A DNA stretch of 64,000 nt, taken from assembly GCF_003671765.1 (NCBI RefSeq), contig NZ_QPIB01000043.1, positions 124,001 to 188,000 of the forward strand. The letters run 5' to 3'. Below the pieces are notes generated by a model. It made no database searches. It was not told where the DNA came from and saw nothing but the letters and a program-made list of their open reading frames with translations. The translations under genes were made by a program, and so were the position numbers. Source of the DNA: Xenophilus sp. E41. Lineage in GTDB: Bacteria; Pseudomonadota; Gammaproteobacteria; Burkholderiales; Burkholderiaceae_C. Within the stretch, counting starts at the first letter, position 1. Every line of letters starts with the position of its first letter. This document shows, piece after piece, positions 19,538-27,181 of the stretch.

Positions 19538-19548
19538 GTGCTAGAGTC
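19538..19548 (+). promoter_or_regulatory. Candidate extended -10 promoter for the aroG leader
   Basis: TAGAGT at 19542-19547 matches four of six -10 bases and is preceded by TGC (19539-19541), an extended -10. No good -35 stands at 17-18 bases; TTGGCG at 19512 is too far upstream. Transcription would begin near 19554, only a couple of bases before the leader ATG. Confidence 0.45.
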
Positions 19549-19555
19549 TCGCCCC

Positions 19556-19630
19556 ATGCCTGCCTCGCGCGCTTTCTACTTTGCCTACTTTTGGTTCCCG
19601 GACTCCGGCGGACGAGTGGCGCGCGCGTAA
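19556..19630 (+). CDS. Aromatic-rich leader peptide of aroG (24 residues)
   Basis: A complete short frame from ATG 19556 to TAA 19628. Residues 6-14 read AFYFAYFWF: four Phe, two Tyr and one Trp among positions 7-14. In a GC-rich genome such a run is unlikely by chance. It lies before a terminator hairpin and the DAHP synthase gene, the classic arrangement of an attenuator leader such as E. coli pheL. The initiation signal is weak: an AGAG nine bases upstream, or leaderless initiation. Confidence 0.85.
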   Translation: MPASRAFYFAYFWFPDSGGRVARA

Positions 19631-19688
19631 ACAGCAGACAAGCCGAACCCCTCGAGAACCGCCGGTGCGAAAGCCCCGGCGGTTTTTT
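19605..19688 (+). promoter_or_regulatory. Transcription attenuator (antiterminator/terminator switch) of aroG
   Basis: CCGGCGG at 19605-19611, inside the leader reading frame, is identical to the 3' arm core of the terminator. It can therefore pair with the terminator's 5' arm (19659-19665). CGAG at 19613-19616 can also pair with CTCG at 19651-19654, giving about 11 antiterminator pairs. A ribosome stalled early on the aromatic codons would leave 19605-19616 free to form it; a ribosome reaching the stop codon would hinder it. The pairing is seen; the switch is inferred from known amino-acid attenuators. Confidence 0.75.
19657..19688 (+). terminator. Rho-independent terminator in the aroG leader
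   Basis: A nine-pair perfect stem (AACCGCCGG at 19657-19665 with its complement at 19676-19684) around a ten-base loop. T residues run from 19683 to 19688, so the stem end and the U tract overlap. It lies 50 bases before the aroG start, hence an attenuator rather than an end-of-gene terminator. Confidence 0.88.
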
Positions 19689-19738
19689 CTTGGCCGTCCC
19701 GAAATCACCCACCACAACAACCCAGAGGAAGAACGAGC

Positions 19739-20863
19739 ATGAGCCCCAAAGCCACCCCCGGCACCAGCGAATCCTGGTATGCGCAACCCGTCGAGAAGAC
19801 CAGCCAGACCGACGACCAGCGCATCAAGGACATCAACGTGCTTCCTCCGCCCGAACACCTCATCCGCTTCTTCCCCATCGGCGGCACGCCAGTGGAACGG
19901 CTGATCGGCCAGACCCGCCACGCCATCCACAACATCATGGCCGGCAAGGACGACCGGCTGCTGGTGGTGATGGGGCCCTGCTCCATCCACGACCCGGCCG
20001 CCGCGCTGGACTACGCGCGGCGCCTGAAAGCCGAGCGCGAGAAGTACGCCGACACGCTGGAGATCGTGATGCGCGTGTACTTCGAGAAGCCGCGCACGAC
20101 AGTGGGCTGGAAGGGCCTGATCAACGACCCCTACCTCGACGAGAGCTACCGCATCGACGAGGGCCTGCGCATCGCGCGCCAGCTGCTGATCGACATCAAT
20201 CGCCTGGGCCTGCCGGCGGGCAGCGAGTTCCTCGACGTGATCTCGCCGCAGTACATCGGTGACCTGATCGCGTGGGGCGCCATCGGCGCGCGCACCACCG
20301 AGAGCCAGGTGCACCGCGAGCTGGCCTCGGGCCTGTCGGCGCCGATCGGCTTCAAGAACGGCACCGACGGCAACATCCGCATCGCCACCGACGCCATCCA
20401 GGCGGCCGCACGTGGCCACCACTTCCTGTCGGTGCACAAGAACGGGCAGGTCGCCATCGTGCAGACCAAGGGCAACCGGGACTGCCACGTGATCCTGCGC
20501 GGCGGCAAGGCGCCCAACTACGACGCGGCCAGCGTGGCGGCGGCCTGCGCCGACCTGGAGGCCGCCAAGCTGCCGCCCACGCTGATGGTGGACTGCAGCC
20601 ATGCCAACAGCAGCAAGCAGCACCAGAAGCAGGTCGACGTCGCCAGGGACATCGCGGGCCAGATCGCCGGCGGCAGCCGCAGCGTCTTCGGCGTGATGGT
20701 CGAGAGCCACCTGCAGGCCGGCGCCCAGAAGTTCACCCCCGGCAAGGACCGCATCGACGCGCTGACCTACGGGCAGAGCATCACCGACGCCTGCCTGGGC
20801 TGGGACGATTCGGTGGGCCTGCTGGAGACGCTGTCGCAGGCGATCAAGCAGCGCCGCGGCTGA
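19739..20863 (+). CDS. aroG: 3-deoxy-7-phosphoheptulonate (DAHP) synthase, class I
   Basis: First enzyme of aromatic amino-acid synthesis, joining phosphoenolpyruvate and erythrose 4-phosphate. The 374-residue protein has VVMGPCSIHDP with the metal-binding Cys, the MRVYFEKPRTTVGWKGLINDP substrate block, WGAIGARTTESQVHRELASG, GFKNGTDGN, and the late DCSHANSSKQ and GVMVESHLQAG motifs. Length and motifs match the AroF/G/H type. GAGGA at 19725-19729 is the ribosome site. Control by the upstream leader seems likely; which end product feeds back on the enzyme cannot be read from sequence. Confidence 0.95.
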   Translation: MSPKATPGTSESWYAQPVEKTSQTDDQRIKDINVLPPPEHLIRFFPIGGTPVERLIGQTRHAIHNIMAGKDDRLLVVMGPCSIHDPAAALDYARRLKAEREKYADTLEIVMRVYFEKPRTTVGWKGLINDPYLDESYRIDEGLRIARQLLIDINRLGLPAGSEFLDVISPQYIGDLIAWGAIGARTTESQVHRELASGLSAPIGFKNGTDGNIRIATDAIQAAARGHHFLSVHKNGQVAIVQTKGNRDCHVILRGGKAPNYDAASVAAACADLEAAKLPPTLMVDCSHANSSKQHQKQVDVARDIAGQIAGGSRSVFGVMVESHLQAGAQKFTPGKDRIDALTYGQSITDACLGWDDSVGLLETLSQAIKQRRG

Positions 20864-20879
20864 GTCTCGCGCCAAAATG

Positions 20880-20926
20880 GCTGCAGCCCCCGCCCAGCGG
20901 GCGCGAGCAGCTATGAAATCGATAGC
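20880..20926 (+). repeat. Repeat family 1, copy b
   Basis: GCTGCAG, then a CGCCC/GGGCG hairpin (20891-20903), then GCTAT/ATAGC arms (20910-20914 and 20922-20926). It sits between the convergent aroG and cupin genes. Confidence 0.75.
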
Positions 20927-20943
20927 GGCCGGGCCCGTGCCGG

Positions 20944-21444
20944 TCAGATGAAGCGGGCCAGTTCGGGCCAGTGGTGGCGCAGAGCGGCCGCCTCGTCGCC
21001 GTCCGGCGCCATGAGCGTGAAGTCGGCGAAGTCGAAGCCCGGCGCCACGGCGCAGGCCACCAGGCTGAAGTCGCCGCTCGCATGCGCCGGGACCGGTTCG
21101 GCTGCCTGCCATTGGCCGGCGGGGATCACATGCTGCGGCCGCGTGCCATGGGCATCGACCGGCCCCAGGCGCACATGGGAAGGCGCGGTGCGCAGCGCGG
21201 CGTCGCAGGCCCACAGTGTGAGCGGCACGCCTTCGACGTGCACCCACAGCTCGTCGGAGCGCACGCGGTGCCAGCGCGAGTGCTGGCCCGCCTCGAGCAG
21301 GAAGTAGATGCTGGTGAGGGCCGCGCGCGGCGGGCGGCCGTCGCTGCAGCCCACCTGGGCGCCGGAGCGGAACGTCTCGCGGAACCAGCCGCCTTCCGGA
21401 TGCGGCTGCAGTCCGAGCGTGTCGATGAGCTGGCGGGCGCGCAC
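20944..21444 (-). CDS. Cupin-fold protein of the DUF985 type
   Basis: A 166-residue protein starting MRARQLIDTLGLQPHPEGGWFRETF, typical of the cupin_5/DUF985 family. A cupin barrel with HRVRSDELWVHVEG (metal-ligand-like His and Glu) and a C-terminal LVACAVAPGFDFADFTLM follows. The family has no firm general function. It lies ten bases after mpl and is probably co-transcribed with it. Confidence 0.85.
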   Translation of the reverse strand: MRARQLIDTLGLQPHPEGGWFRETFRSGAQVGCSDGRPPRAALTSIYFLLEAGQHSRWHRVRSDELWVHVEGVPLTLWACDAALRTAPSHVRLGPVDAHGTRPQHVIPAGQWQAAEPVPAHASGDFSLVACAVAPGFDFADFTLMAPDGDEAAALRHHWPELARFI

Positions 21445-21454
21445 TGCGGCTCCC

Positions 21455-22972
21455 TCAGCGGCCGGCCCGCAGGGCGGCGAGCAGCTTGTCGTGCACGCCG
21501 CCGAAGCCGCCGTTGCTCATGCACACGATGTGGTCGCCGGGCTGGACCGCCGCGATCACCTGGGCCACCAGCGTGTCGATGTCGCCGGCGGTGCGCGCAC
21601 GCTGGCCCATCGGTGCGAGGGCGGCAGCGGCATCCCAGTCCAGCCCGGCCGTGTGGCAGAAGGCCAGTTCCGCATCGTCGAGGCTGCCGGGCAACTGGGC
21701 CGCCATGGTGCCGAGCTTCATGGTGTTGCTGCGTGGCTCGAACACGGCCAGGATGCGCTCGGCCTGCCGGCCCTGGGCATCCAGACGGCGGCGCAGGCCG
21801 TCGAGCGTGGTGCGGATGGCCGTCGGGTGGTGCGCGAAATCGTCGTAGACGGTGACGGGCGGGCCCTCCGGAGACACGACCTCGCCGCGCACTTCCATGC
21901 GCCGGCGCACGTTGCGGAAGGTGCTCAGCGCACGCGCCGCGTCGGCCGGCGCGACGCCCACGTGCTCGGCCGCCGCGATGGCAGCCAGCGCGTTGAGCTG
22001 GTTGTGCTCGCCGGTCAGCGCCCACTCGACGCGGCCCAGCACGCGGCCGTCGCGCAGCACGTCGAACGCGTGCTGGGCACCCTCGACCCGCCATTGCGCA
22101 TCGCTGCCGGCGGCGCCGAAGCTCGCCACCGGGCTCCAGCAGCCCTTGGCCAGCACGCGCGTGAGGCTGTCCTCGGCCGCATTGACGACCAGCCGGCCGC
22201 GGGCAGGCACGGTGCGCACGAGGTGGTGGAACTGCCGCTCGATGGCCGCGAGGTCGTCGAAGATGTCCGCGTGGTCGAACTCCAGGTTGTTCAGGATCGC
22301 GGTGCGCGGCCGGTAGTGGACGAACTTGCTGCGCTTGTCGAAAAAGGCAGTGTCGTATTCGTCCGCTTCGATCACGAATGGCGCCCCCACGCTCCCCGCT
22401 GCGCGTGGTTCGCTGCCCCCCGAGGGGGCGCTCGCGCCGGGCCCCGGCCCAGCCGGGGCGGGCGATCCTGCGGATCGCGCGCTCGGGTCGTTTCCCCTGC
22501 CCAGGCGCGCCGACACGCCGAAGTCCAGCGGCACCCCGCCGACCAGGAAGCCCGGCGCGAGACCGGCCTGCTCCAGCACCCAGGCGAGCATCGAGGTGGT
22601 CGTGGTCTTGCCGTGCGTACCGGCCACCGCCAGCACGTGACGGCCTTGCAGCACGTGCTCGGCCAGCCACTGCGGGCCGCTGGTGTAGGGCGCGCCGGCA
22701 TCGAGGATCGCCTCCATCAACGGGTATTTCGGCGTGCCGTCCGCCAGCCGCGCCCGCGAGACGACGTTGCCGACCACGTACATGTCGGGCGCCAGCGCCA
22801 GCTGGCCGGCGTCATAGCCTTCGATCAGTTCGATGCCGAGCGCGCGCAACTGGTCGCTCATCGGCGGGTAGACGCCGGCGTCGCAGCCGGTCACGCGGTG
22901 CCCGGCCTCGCGCGCCAGGGCGGCCAGACCGCCCATGAAGGTGCCGCAGATGCCGAGGATGTGAATGTGCAT
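21455..22972 (-). CDS. mpl: UDP-N-acetylmuramate:L-Ala-D-Glu-meso-DAP ligase, with repeat-derived insert
   Basis: Recycling ligase that joins murein tripeptide to UDP-MurNAc. The 505-residue protein begins MHIHILGICGTFMGG, has the ATP loop AGTHGKTTTTSML, FVIEADEYDTAFFDKRSKF, NNLEFDHADIF and YDDFAHHPTAI. Between VSARLG and FVIEADEYD, about residues 158-197, lies extra Gly/Ser/Ala/Pro sequence absent from the family as I know it. Its DNA contains palindromic repeat copy B (22383-22431). The frame stays open through the insert. It is divergent from the gene at 23041. Confidence 0.93.
   Translation of the reverse strand: MHIHILGICGTFMGGLAALAREAGHRVTGCDAGVYPPMSDQLRALGIELIEGYDAGQLALAPDMYVVGNVVSRARLADGTPKYPLMEAILDAGAPYTSGPQWLAEHVLQGRHVLAVAGTHGKTTTTSMLAWVLEQAGLAPGFLVGGVPLDFGVSARLGRGNDPSARSAGSPAPAGPGPGASAPSGGSEPRAAGSVGAPFVIEADEYDTAFFDKRSKFVHYRPRTAILNNLEFDHADIFDDLAAIERQFHHLVRTVPARGRLVVNAAEDSLTRVLAKGCWSPVASFGAAGSDAQWRVEGAQHAFDVLRDGRVLGRVEWALTGEHNQLNALAAIAAAEHVGVAPADAARALSTFRNVRRRMEVRGEVVSPEGPPVTVYDDFAHHPTAIRTTLDGLRRRLDAQGRQAERILAVFEPRSNTMKLGTMAAQLPGSLDDAELAFCHTAGLDWDAAAALAPMGQRARTAGDIDTLVAQVIAAVQPGDHIVCMSNGGFGGVHDKLLAALRAGR
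22383..22431 (+). repeat. Palindromic repeat family 2, copy B, inside mpl
   Basis: A 49-bp copy that differs from copy C (57211-57259) at four positions. A second GC-rich palindromic tract (22437-22490) extends the insert. It is read on the minus strand as SAPSGGSEPRAAGSVGAP without a stop. Confidence 0.85.
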
Positions 22973-23040
22973 CGGTCGATTCTAGGGACGGGCCACGGGG
23001 CCATCGGCGCGGAAAACTGCACAGCGGGCACAATCGCCCG

Positions 23041-23625
23041 ATGGACACCGGCAAGCGCGAAATCGCCGCAGCGGCCGCCCGCCTCATCGTCGAGGAAGGG
23101 CTGGAGTACGGCGCCGCCAAGCGGCGTGCGGTGCGCGATCTCGGGCTGCCTGCGCGCACCGCGCTGCCGAACAACGACGAGATCGAAGCCGAGGTGCGCG
23201 ACTACATCCAGCTGTTCTGCGCCGACACCCAGCCGGCCGAACTGCAGGCGCTGCGGGCGCTGGCGCTCGAATGGATGGAGCACATGGCCGCCTTCCGGCC
23301 GTACCTGGCGGGCGCTGTGTGGCACGGTACGGCGACGCGGCTGTCCGACATCTTCATCCAGCTCTTCTGCGACGACCCGAAATCGGCCGAGATCGCCCTC
23401 ATCGACCACCATGTGGACTACGAGCCGCGGATGGTCACGGGCTTCCATGGCGAGCAGGTCGAGGCCCTGAGCGTGCATGCGCGCAGTAGGACGCTCGGCA
23501 CCGAAGTGGGTGTGCATTTGCTGATTTACGATCTGGACGATCTGCGCGGGGCGCTGCGTCCGGACACGCAGGGCCGGGTGCCGCGCGGCGACCTGGCCGC
23601 CGTCCGGCGCCTCTTGGCAGGTTGA
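23041..23625 (+). CDS. Conserved hypothetical protein
   Basis: A 194-residue soluble protein, acidic and mostly helical at the N-terminus (KREIAAAAARLIVEEGLEYGAAKRRAVRDLG). A likely alpha/beta region follows (PYLAGAVWHGTATRLSDIFIQLFCDDPKSAEIALIDHHVDY, split by loops), with a C-terminal LLIYDLDDLRGALRPD. I do not recognise a functional family; the central GTA...SDIFIQLFCDD stretch recalls nucleotidyltransferase-like folds only loosely. It is divergent from mpl and seven bases upstream of a TlpA-like thioredoxin, so probably co-transcribed with it. Confidence 0.75.
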   Translation: MDTGKREIAAAAARLIVEEGLEYGAAKRRAVRDLGLPARTALPNNDEIEAEVRDYIQLFCADTQPAELQALRALALEWMEHMAAFRPYLAGAVWHGTATRLSDIFIQLFCDDPKSAEIALIDHHVDYEPRMVTGFHGEQVEALSVHARSRTLGTEVGVHLLIYDLDDLRGALRPDTQGRVPRGDLAAVRRLLAG

Positions 23626-23632
23626 GACGACC

Positions 23633-24175
23633 ATGAATTCTTCGCGACGAAACTGGCTGTTCGGCGGTGTCGCCGTGGCGGCGGCGGCGGCCGGTGCGGC
23701 AGGTGCCTGGTGGCGCCATGGACTGGCGGGCAACGCGGGCGGCGAGACGCTGGATGCTGCTTTCTGGGGCCAGGCATTCGATCGGCCGGAGGGCGGGCAA
23801 CTGGAACTGGCGAGCCTCAAGGGCAAACCGCTGCTGCTCAACTTCTGGGCAACGTGGTGCCCGCCCTGTGTGGAAGAGTTGCCCATGCTCGACCGCTTCT
23901 TCCGCGAACAGGCATCCAACGGCTGGCAAGTGGCGGGATTGGCCATCGACCAACCCAGTGCGGTGCGCAAGTTCCTCGAGCGGACCCCGGTCAGTTTTCC
24001 CAACGGGATGGCGGGTCTGCAAGGCACCGACCTGGTCAAGCGGCTGGGCAACACCAGCGGTGGCCTGCCTTTCACGCTGGTGCTCGACCGGGGGGGTGTG
24101 GTGCTTGCACGTAAAATGGGCAAGCTCGAGCCCGCCGACCTCGACGCTTGGCGGCGGGGACAGGTTCACGGATAG
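23633..24175 (+). CDS. TlpA-family thiol-disulfide oxidoreductase
   Basis: A 180-residue exported thioredoxin-fold protein. The N-terminus (SSRRNWLFGGVAVAAAAAG) is a hydrophobic export signal or anchor with a twin-arginine-like SRRNWLF. The active site WCPPC has Cys76 and Cys79 after LLLNFWAT, and the cis-Pro region is GGLPFTLVLDRGG. It probably reduces or relays disulfides in the periplasm, as in cytochrome c maturation, but the partner is not evident. Confidence 0.88.
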   Translation: MNSSRRNWLFGGVAVAAAAAGAAGAWWRHGLAGNAGGETLDAAFWGQAFDRPEGGQLELASLKGKPLLLNFWATWCPPCVEELPMLDRFFREQASNGWQVAGLAIDQPSAVRKFLERTPVSFPNGMAGLQGTDLVKRLGNTSGGLPFTLVLDRGGVVLARKMGKLEPADLDAWRRGQVHG

Positions 24176-24277
24176 AATCCGGCGCTCTTATCGGCGATGG
24201 CGTTAGAACGCTGCAATAAGCCGATTTTCAGGTGAGTTGAAACCGATTGACCGGCAAAGCCGGCGCGCTGGAGGACC

Positions 24278-24739
24278 ATGGATCTGCGCAAACTCAAGAC
24301 ACTGATCGACCTGGTGTCTGAATCCAATATTTCCGAACTCGAGATCACCGAAGCCGAGGGCAAGGTGCGCATCGTCAAGGGTGGCGAAGCCGCGCCCGTG
24401 CAGTATGTGCAGGCCCTGGCCGCCGCGCCCGCCGCCGCCCCTGCGACAGCGACGGCCGCAGCACCTGCTGCGCCGGCCGCCGCTGCTGCGGCCGCAGAGC
24501 CCACGGGTCATGTCGTCAAGTCGCCGATGGTCGGCACCTTCTACCGCTCGGCCAGCCCGGGCGCGCCGGCCTTCGTCGAAGTCGGCGCCCAGGTGAAGGA
24601 GGGCGACACGCTCTGCATCATCGAGGCGATGAAGATCCTCAACGAGATCGAGGCCGACAAGTCCGGCACCGTGACCAAGATCCTCGGCGAGAACGGACAG
24701 GCCGTCGAGTACGGCCAGCCGCTGTTCGTCATCGAGTGA
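24278..24739 (+). CDS. accB: Biotin carboxyl carrier protein of acetyl-CoA carboxylase
   Basis: Carries the biotin that shuttles CO2 in malonyl-CoA formation. The 153-residue protein has an N-terminal [22 protein letters not shown] domain, an Ala/Pro-rich linker (about residues 45-77), and a C-terminal biotinyl domain with the EAMKI motif (Lys119 predicted to be biotinylated). accC follows after four bases. Confidence 0.97.
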   Translation: MDLRKLKTLIDLVSESNISELEITEAEGKVRIVKGGEAAPVQYVQALAAAPAAAPATATAAAPAAPAAAAAAAEPTGHVVKSPMVGTFYRSASPGAPAFVEVGAQVKEGDTLCIIEAMKILNEIEADKSGTVTKILGENGQAVEYGQPLFVIE

Positions 24740-24743
24740 GTTC

Positions 24744-26096
24744 TTGATGTTTAAGAAGATCCTGGTCGCAAACCGCGGCGAGATCGCGTTGCGCATTCAG
24801 CGAGCGTGCGCCGAGCTGGGCGTCAAGGCGGTGATGGTCTATTCCGAGGCCGACCGCGAAGCCAAGTATGTGAAGCTGGCCGACGAGGCCGTGTGCATCG
24901 GACCGGCGCCTTCGGGGCAGAGCTACCTGAACATGCCGGCCATCATCTCGGCGGCCGAAGTGACCGATGCCGAGGCCATCCATCCCGGCTACGGCTTCCT
25001 GAGCGAGAACGCCAACTTCGCCGAGCGGGTGGAGCAGAGCGGGTTCCAGTTCATCGGCCCCACGCCCGAGTCGATCCGCATCATGGGCGACAAGGTGTCG
25101 GCCAAGCAGACCATGCTCAAGGCCGGCGTGCCCTGCGTGCCCGGCTCCGACGGCGAGCTGTCCGACGATGCGGCTGCGAACAAGCGCATCGCCAAGGCCA
25201 TCGGCTACCCGGTCATCATCAAGGCCGCCGGCGGTGGCGGCGGTCGCGGCATGCGTGTGGTGCACACCGAAGCCGCACTGGTCAATGCCATCCAGATGAC
25301 CAAGGCCGAGGCGGCCGCTGCCTTCAACAATCCGGCCGTGTACATGGAGAAGTTCCTCCAGAACCCGCGCCACATCGAGATCCAGGTCCTCGCGGACAAG
25401 CACAAGAATGCCGTCTACCTGGGCGAGCGCGACTGCTCCATGCAGCGGCGCCACCAGAAGGTGATCGAGGAGTCGCCGGCGCCCGGCATCCCGCGCAAGC
25501 TGATCGAGAAGATCGGCGAGCGCTGTGCAGCAGCCTGCAAGAAGATCGGCTACCGCGGCGCGGGCACCTTCGAGTTCCTGTACGAAAACGGCGAGTTCTA
25601 TTTCATCGAGATGAACACGCGCGTGCAGGTGGAGCACCCGGTGACCGAGTTCACCACCGGTATCGACATCGTGAAGACGCAGATCATGGTGGCGGCCGGC
25701 GAGCGCCTGCCCTTCACCCAGCGCCAGATCGAGATGCGCGGCCATGCGATCGAGTGCCGCATCAACGCCGAAGACCCGTACAAGTTCACGCCCTCGCCCG
25801 GCCGCATCACGATGTGGCACTCGCCGGGCGGTCCTGGCGTGCGCGTGGATTCGCATGCGTACACCAACTACTTCGTGCCGCCGAACTACGACTCGATGAT
25901 CGGCAAGATCATCGTCTACGGCGACACGCGCGAGCAGGCGATGGCGCGCATGCGCACGGCGCTCAACGAGACGGTGGTCGAGGGCATCCTGACCAACATC
26001 CCGCTGCACCGCGAGCTGATGGTCGATTCGAAGTTCATGGCCGGCGGCACCAACATCCACTACCTGGAAGAGTGGATGGCGGCGCATAAACGTTGA
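24744..26096 (+). CDS. accC: Biotin carboxylase subunit of acetyl-CoA carboxylase
   Basis: ATP-grasp enzyme that carboxylates biotin on AccB. The 450-residue protein begins [16 protein letters not shown], has the glycine loop [14 protein letters not shown], the [18 protein letters not shown] stretch, and [14 protein letters not shown] with the catalytic residues. Length equals that of E. coli AccC. It follows accB closely and precedes prmA. A family 3 repeat begins directly after its stop codon. Confidence 0.98.
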   Translation: MMFKKILVANRGEIALRIQRACAELGVKAVMVYSEADREAKYVKLADEAVCIGPAPSGQSYLNMPAIISAAEVTDAEAIHPGYGFLSENANFAERVEQSGFQFIGPTPESIRIMGDKVSAKQTMLKAGVPCVPGSDGELSDDAAANKRIAKAIGYPVIIKAAGGGGGRGMRVVHTEAALVNAIQMTKAEAAAAFNNPAVYMEKFLQNPRHIEIQVLADKHKNAVYLGERDCSMQRRHQKVIEESPAPGIPRKLIEKIGERCAAACKKIGYRGAGTFEFLYENGEFYFIEMNTRVQVEHPVTEFTTGIDIVKTQIMVAAGERLPFTQRQIEMRGHAIECRINAEDPYKFTPSPGRITMWHSPGGPGVRVDSHAYTNYFVPPNYDSMIGKIIVYGDTREQAMARMRTALNETVVEGILTNIPLHRELMVDSKFMAGGTNIHYLEEWMAAHKR

Positions 26097-26168
26097 CCAC
26101 CCCCATGCGCCTGCGGCGCTCCCCCTGCAAGGGGGCACATGCAGCGGCCCGGCGGAGCCGGTTCCGCG
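26097..26168 (+). repeat. Repeat family 3, copy downstream of accC
   Basis: It starts with CCACCCCCATGC directly after the accC stop, has a CCCCCT/AGGGGG hairpin, and ends GGTTCCGCG. It aligns with the reverse complement of 41404-41487, which lies directly after the cdsA-like stop. Confidence 0.65.
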
Positions 26169-26240
26169 CATGTCCTCGGTTTGGGTGGCTGAGTGGCGAG
26201 GCGAGCCGATATTGCGAAGCATTGGAAGGGGCAACGGGTC

Positions 26241-27128
26241 ATGTTTGAACTGCGTCTGCTGGCACCCGAGGAGCGCGTCGAGGTGTTGGGCGAGGCACTC
26301 GAGGCGCTCGACGCGCTGAGCGTCTCGGTCGAGGATGCCGACGCACAGACCGATGCCGAGCAGGCCCTCTTCGGCGAGCCGGGCATGCCGCCGCCGCGTG
26401 AGGGCTGGCAGCGCTCGCGCGTGGTCGCGCTGTTCGCCGAAGAGGAAGCGGCGCGCCATGCGTCCGACGTGCTGGTGGCCCAGGACTTCTTCGAAGGCTG
26501 CGCAATCATCGGCACCGCCGAGGTCGCCGAGCAGGACTGGGTGCGCCTGACGCAGTCCCAGTTCGCGCCGGTGGAGATCACCCCCACCTTCTGGATCGTG
26601 CCGACCTGGCACGAACCGCCGGCTGCGGCGCGGCAGGTCATCCGCCTCGACCCCGGCCTGGCCTTCGGCACCGGCACGCATCCGACCACCCGCATGTGCC
26701 TGCGCTGGATCGCCACGCGCGGGCCTGGCGGCGCCGGCGCACGCGTGCTCGACTACGGCTGCGGCTCCGGCATCCTCGCCATCGGTGCGGCCAAGTTCGG
26801 TGCGGGCGAGATCGATGCGGTCGACATCGACCCGGCCGCCGTGCAGTCGACCGAACTGAATGCCGAGGCCAATGGCGTGCGGCTGCGCGCGGGCCTGCCC
26901 GAGGTCAGGCAAGGCGAGTACGACACGGTGCTCGCCAACATCCTCGCCACCCCGCTCAAGGTGCTGGCGCCGCTGCTGTGCGCGCATGTGCGCCCGGGCG
27001 GTGCGCTGGTGCTTGCGGGCATCCTGGAGCGTCAGGCCGACGAATTGAAGGCGGCGTATGCGCCATACCTGTCGCTGGAGGTGAGCGACACCGAGGACGG
27101 CTGGATCCTCATGACCGCGCGGCGCTGA
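26241..27128 (+). CDS. prmA: Ribosomal protein L11 methyltransferase
   Basis: SAM-dependent enzyme that methylates ribosomal protein L11. The 295-residue protein begins MFELRLLAPEERVE, with an N-terminal recognition domain, the family block RLDPGLAFGTGTHPTTRMCL, the SAM motif VLDYGCGSGILAIGAAKFG, and the NILATPL motif. ATG 26241 is chosen for the conserved N-terminus; the frame is open upstream into the repeat. The accB-accC-prmA order is common in betaproteobacteria. Confidence 0.95.
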   Translation: MFELRLLAPEERVEVLGEALEALDALSVSVEDADAQTDAEQALFGEPGMPPPREGWQRSRVVALFAEEEAARHASDVLVAQDFFEGCAIIGTAEVAEQDWVRLTQSQFAPVEITPTFWIVPTWHEPPAAARQVIRLDPGLAFGTGTHPTTRMCLRWIATRGPGGAGARVLDYGCGSGILAIGAAKFGAGEIDAVDIDPAAVQSTELNAEANGVRLRAGLPEVRQGEYDTVLANILATPLKVLAPLLCAHVRPGGALVLAGILERQADELKAAYAPYLSLEVSDTEDGWILMTARR

Positions 27129-27181
27129 AGCCTGCCGCACGGCGGTGGCGCTGGCAGGGGCGCCCCTACAATCCCTCACCC

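Noticed and set aside
22383-22490. Possible frameshift or pseudogene in mpl because of odd sequence
   Set aside because: The frame is continuous, and conserved Mpl motifs are present on both sides of the insert.
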